Origin: Candidatus Roizmanbacteria bacterium RIFOXYC1_FULL_41_16
GTDB lineage: Bacteria > Patescibacteriota > Microgenomatia > UBA1406
NCBI GenBank assembly: GCA_001788295.1
Contig: MGBO01000013.1
Coordinates: 1 to 38,700 of the forward strand
DNA: 38,700 nucleotides
Direction of reading: 5' to 3'
Both the position numbers and the translations under genes were made by a program. The notes beneath the pieces were generated by a model. That model ran no database searches. It had not been told where the DNA came from and saw nothing but the letters and a program-made list of their open reading frames with translations. How positions within the stretch are numbered: the stretch's first letter is position 1; each line of letters starts with the position of its first letter. Below are positions 37,424-38,700 of this stretch, in pieces.

Positions 37424-38355
37424 ATAACGACCTAATAACTTTATTTGCGAACGCCAAAGCAGTATTGATCGTGGTCGCCAAAACCGCCAAATTAGACAGC
37501 TTAGCGGCGGCTCTGGCTTTGCAGTTGGCTCTAATTCAGCAGGGCAAAAGTGCCAAAGTTTGCAGTGAAGCGACAGTGGCTGAAGCCGACAAACTGACCG
37601 GTGCCAACAATATCAGCAAAACTTTGGATTTGGGCGGCAACGTTCTCAAAGTATCTTTTCCCTATAGCGACGGCGCGATTGATAAAGTAACCTACAATAT
37701 CACCGACGATCGTTTTAATTTATTAATTGAGCCCAGAGTTGGTAATCCGCCCTTAAAAAACCAGGACGTTCAGTTTGCCTATACCGGTGGTGAAGTTGAT
37801 TTGATTGTGGCGCTGGATGCTCCCAATTTGGAAGCTTTGGGTGATTTGTATTTGGAAAATCCGGATCTTTTTCAAAAAGAAAAACTGGTTAATCTGGACC
37901 GTCGATTTGATAATCAACAGTACGGAGCATTTAACCTGGTTGAAAAACAGTTTTCCTCAACTTGCGAGATTGTGACCAAATTGCTGGAAAGCTTGCGCTG
38001 GGATCTTAATCCGGACATTGCCACCAATCTTTATACCGGTCTGGTTGCCTCAACCAATAACTTTACTTCATTTTCCACTAACGCTCAGTCGTTTGAAACC
38101 GCTTCTTATCTGTTGAAAAATGGCGCTCGTAAAATTCCTTTGAGTTCTTTAAGGCCATCCACCATGCGAACCGGTTCAGATACTAGACCTCAGTCGCCGT
38201 TTTCCAATCAGCCCGCCCCTGTGGCCGGCTCTTTAAATCAAAACATTTTTCAGAGTCCAGCGCCTGCGCCTGAAGAAAAGCCACAATCGACTAAAAAACA
38301 GCCACCTCAGGATTGGCTCAAACCCAAAATCTTCAAAAGCTCAGACCTGATTTAG
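37420..38355 (+). CDS. DHH-superfamily-like protein with a degenerate catalytic motif
   Basis: A 311-residue protein that aligns in outline with DHH phosphoesterases such as NrnA, which often follow infB. Family-like blocks: LDSLAAALALQLALIQQGK (motif I region), VDLIVALDAPNLEALGDLY (motif II with Asp), LVNLDRRFDNQQYGAFNLVE (DHH motif region), and SSTCEIVTKLLESL, then NLYTGLVASTNNF. The catalytic DHH triad reads DRR (Asp160, Arg161, Arg162), and the motif I HxNPDxD is reduced to AKLDS. It is therefore probably not an active phosphoesterase. The last 60 residues are a Pro/Gln/Ser-rich disordered tail. ATG 37420 overlaps the infB stop. Confidence 0.78.
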   Translation: MNNDLITLFANAKAVLIVVAKTAKLDSLAAALALQLALIQQGKSAKVCSEATVAEADKLTGANNISKTLDLGGNVLKVSFPYSDGAIDKVTYNITDDRFNLLIEPRVGNPPLKNQDVQFAYTGGEVDLIVALDAPNLEALGDLYLENPDLFQKEKLVNLDRRFDNQQYGAFNLVEKQFSSTCEIVTKLLESLRWDLNPDIATNLYTGLVASTNNFTSFSTNAQSFETASYLLKNGARKIPLSSLRPSTMRTGSDTRPQSPFSNQPAPVAGSLNQNIFQSPAPAPEEKPQSTKKQPPQDWLKPKIFKSSDLI

Positions 38356-38361
38356 TATAAT
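38356..38361 (+). promoter_or_regulatory. -10 box of the terminal penicillin-binding protein gene
   Basis: TATAAT at 38356-38361 ends 6 bases before ATG 38368. The pattern is the same as for the other leaderless genes in this window. Confidence 0.55.
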
Positions 38362-38367
38362 TAATGA

Positions 38368-38700
38368 ATGGATTTTGTCCGCCAATTTTTGACTAAATTT
38401 TCCAAACTCACCCGTCGTCAGCTGATTATTGGTTTAGCCGGAGGAGTCTTTTTCTTTTTCTTACTATTTAGCGTCTATATTCTTAAAGATTTGCCCAGCC
38501 CCAGCCGGTTAGACGACGGCGGCGCCATTCCGTATTCTACCCACCTTTATTCCCGTGACAACAAGTTGCTCTATGAGATCTATCATGAACAGAACCGCAC
38601 TCCCATTGAATTGGAATCACTTCCGGTCTATGTCAAGCAAGCAACCATCAGCATCGAAGACAAAGACTTCTACAAACATTCCGGTATCTCAGTCTTTGGT
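38368..38700 (+). CDS. class A penicillin-binding protein (PBP1-type glycosyltransferase/transpeptidase), N-terminal part
   Basis: The first 111 codons of a gene that runs off the right edge. It has a cytoplasmic stretch MDFVRQFLTKFSKLTRRQLI, one transmembrane helix (about residues 20-43, IGLAGGVFFFFLLFSVYILK), and the start of the glycosyltransferase domain. DLPSPSRLDDGGAIPYSTHL, the strand LYSRDNKLLYEIYHEQNRTP, and LPVYVKQATISIEDKDFYKH follow. EDKDFYKHSGI is the family's EDxxFxxHxG motif, with the catalytic Glu. It would polymerise glycan strands outside the membrane. Confidence 0.9.
   Translation, partial: MDFVRQFLTKFSKLTRRQLIIGLAGGVFFFFLLFSVYILKDLPSPSRLDDGGAIPYSTHLYSRDNKLLYEIYHEQNRTPIELESLPVYVKQATISIEDKDFYKHSGISVFG

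Noticed and set aside
1-38700. CRISPR array or cas genes
   Set aside because: No regularly spaced direct repeats and no Cas-like proteins were found anywhere in the window.

Overview
The window looks like a chromosomal segment of a Candidate Phyla Radiation (Patescibacteria) bacterium, probably of the Microgenomates group. The evidence is a moderately AT-rich sequence, very tight packing with many 4-base ATGA overlaps, shortened housekeeping proteins (IF-2 without its N domain, a short NusA, a short RecO), an archaeal-type ATP-dependent DNA ligase, an adenosylcobalamin-dependent ribonucleotide reductase, a DUF4012 protein and a pair of VirB2-like T4SS pilins. UGA acts as a stop, so this is not one of the UGA-recoded lineages. 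The taxonomic call is inference from gene content.

Layout. 1-700: a divergent DNA-alkylation-repair pair (an AlkA-like fragment and a small MGMT-type protein) and an HTH regulator. 702-3548: glmS on the minus strand, a structured intergenic stretch, tRNA-Arg and an unrecognised protein. 3592-4934: tRNA-Ile with a UAU anticodon and a minus-strand operon of Nudix hydrolase, cobalamin adenosyltransferase and a DivIC/FtsL-like protein. 4935-7391: a tyrosine recombinase that has lost its nucleophile, and a class B penicillin-binding protein. 7417-10310: nrdR-nrdJ behind a likely NrdR box. 10320-11942: a DUF5320/UPF0251/thioredoxin-DsbD operon behind a strong promoter that carries a perfect 16-bp palindrome. 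11958-12310: tRNA-Tyr, tRNA-Cys and tRNA-Ser(UGA). 12206-15562: a decayed integrative island made of a headless serine recombinase, a three-gene cargo (unknown protein, GIY-YIG nuclease, XRE regulator) with a 12-bp inverted-repeat control region, a second recombinase scrap and a G-quadruplex motif. 15620-20938: an inositol-monophosphatase-family enzyme, the pilin pair, and a ligase-EEP nuclease operon. 20939-22156: a leaderless 42-codon ORF, a minus-strand terminator unit, and tRNA-Ser(GCU) abutting a cyclophilin gene. 22175-28580: an ABC exporter, hisS, a sugar transferase and DUF4012. 28584-32493: small accessory genes. 32537-38700: recO, glyQS, a lipid-anchored or membrane-anchored protein, nusA, infB, a DHH-like protein and the start of a class A penicillin-binding protein.

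How it fits together. Cobalamin adenosyltransferase can make the cofactor that NrdJ needs, and NrdR sits beside NrdJ to sense nucleotide levels. GlmS, the two penicillin-binding proteins and the DivIC-like protein serve cell-wall growth and division, while the sugar transferase, DUF4012 and ABC exporter suggest surface polymer export. The membrane thiol-disulfide protein could serve the cysteine-rich secreted pilin.

A recurring theme is a TATAAT-like -10 box only 6-7 bases before the ATG, which implies that much of this region is expressed from leaderless mRNAs. Shine-Dalgarno sites are rare. Function names rest on motif reading; no database search was run.
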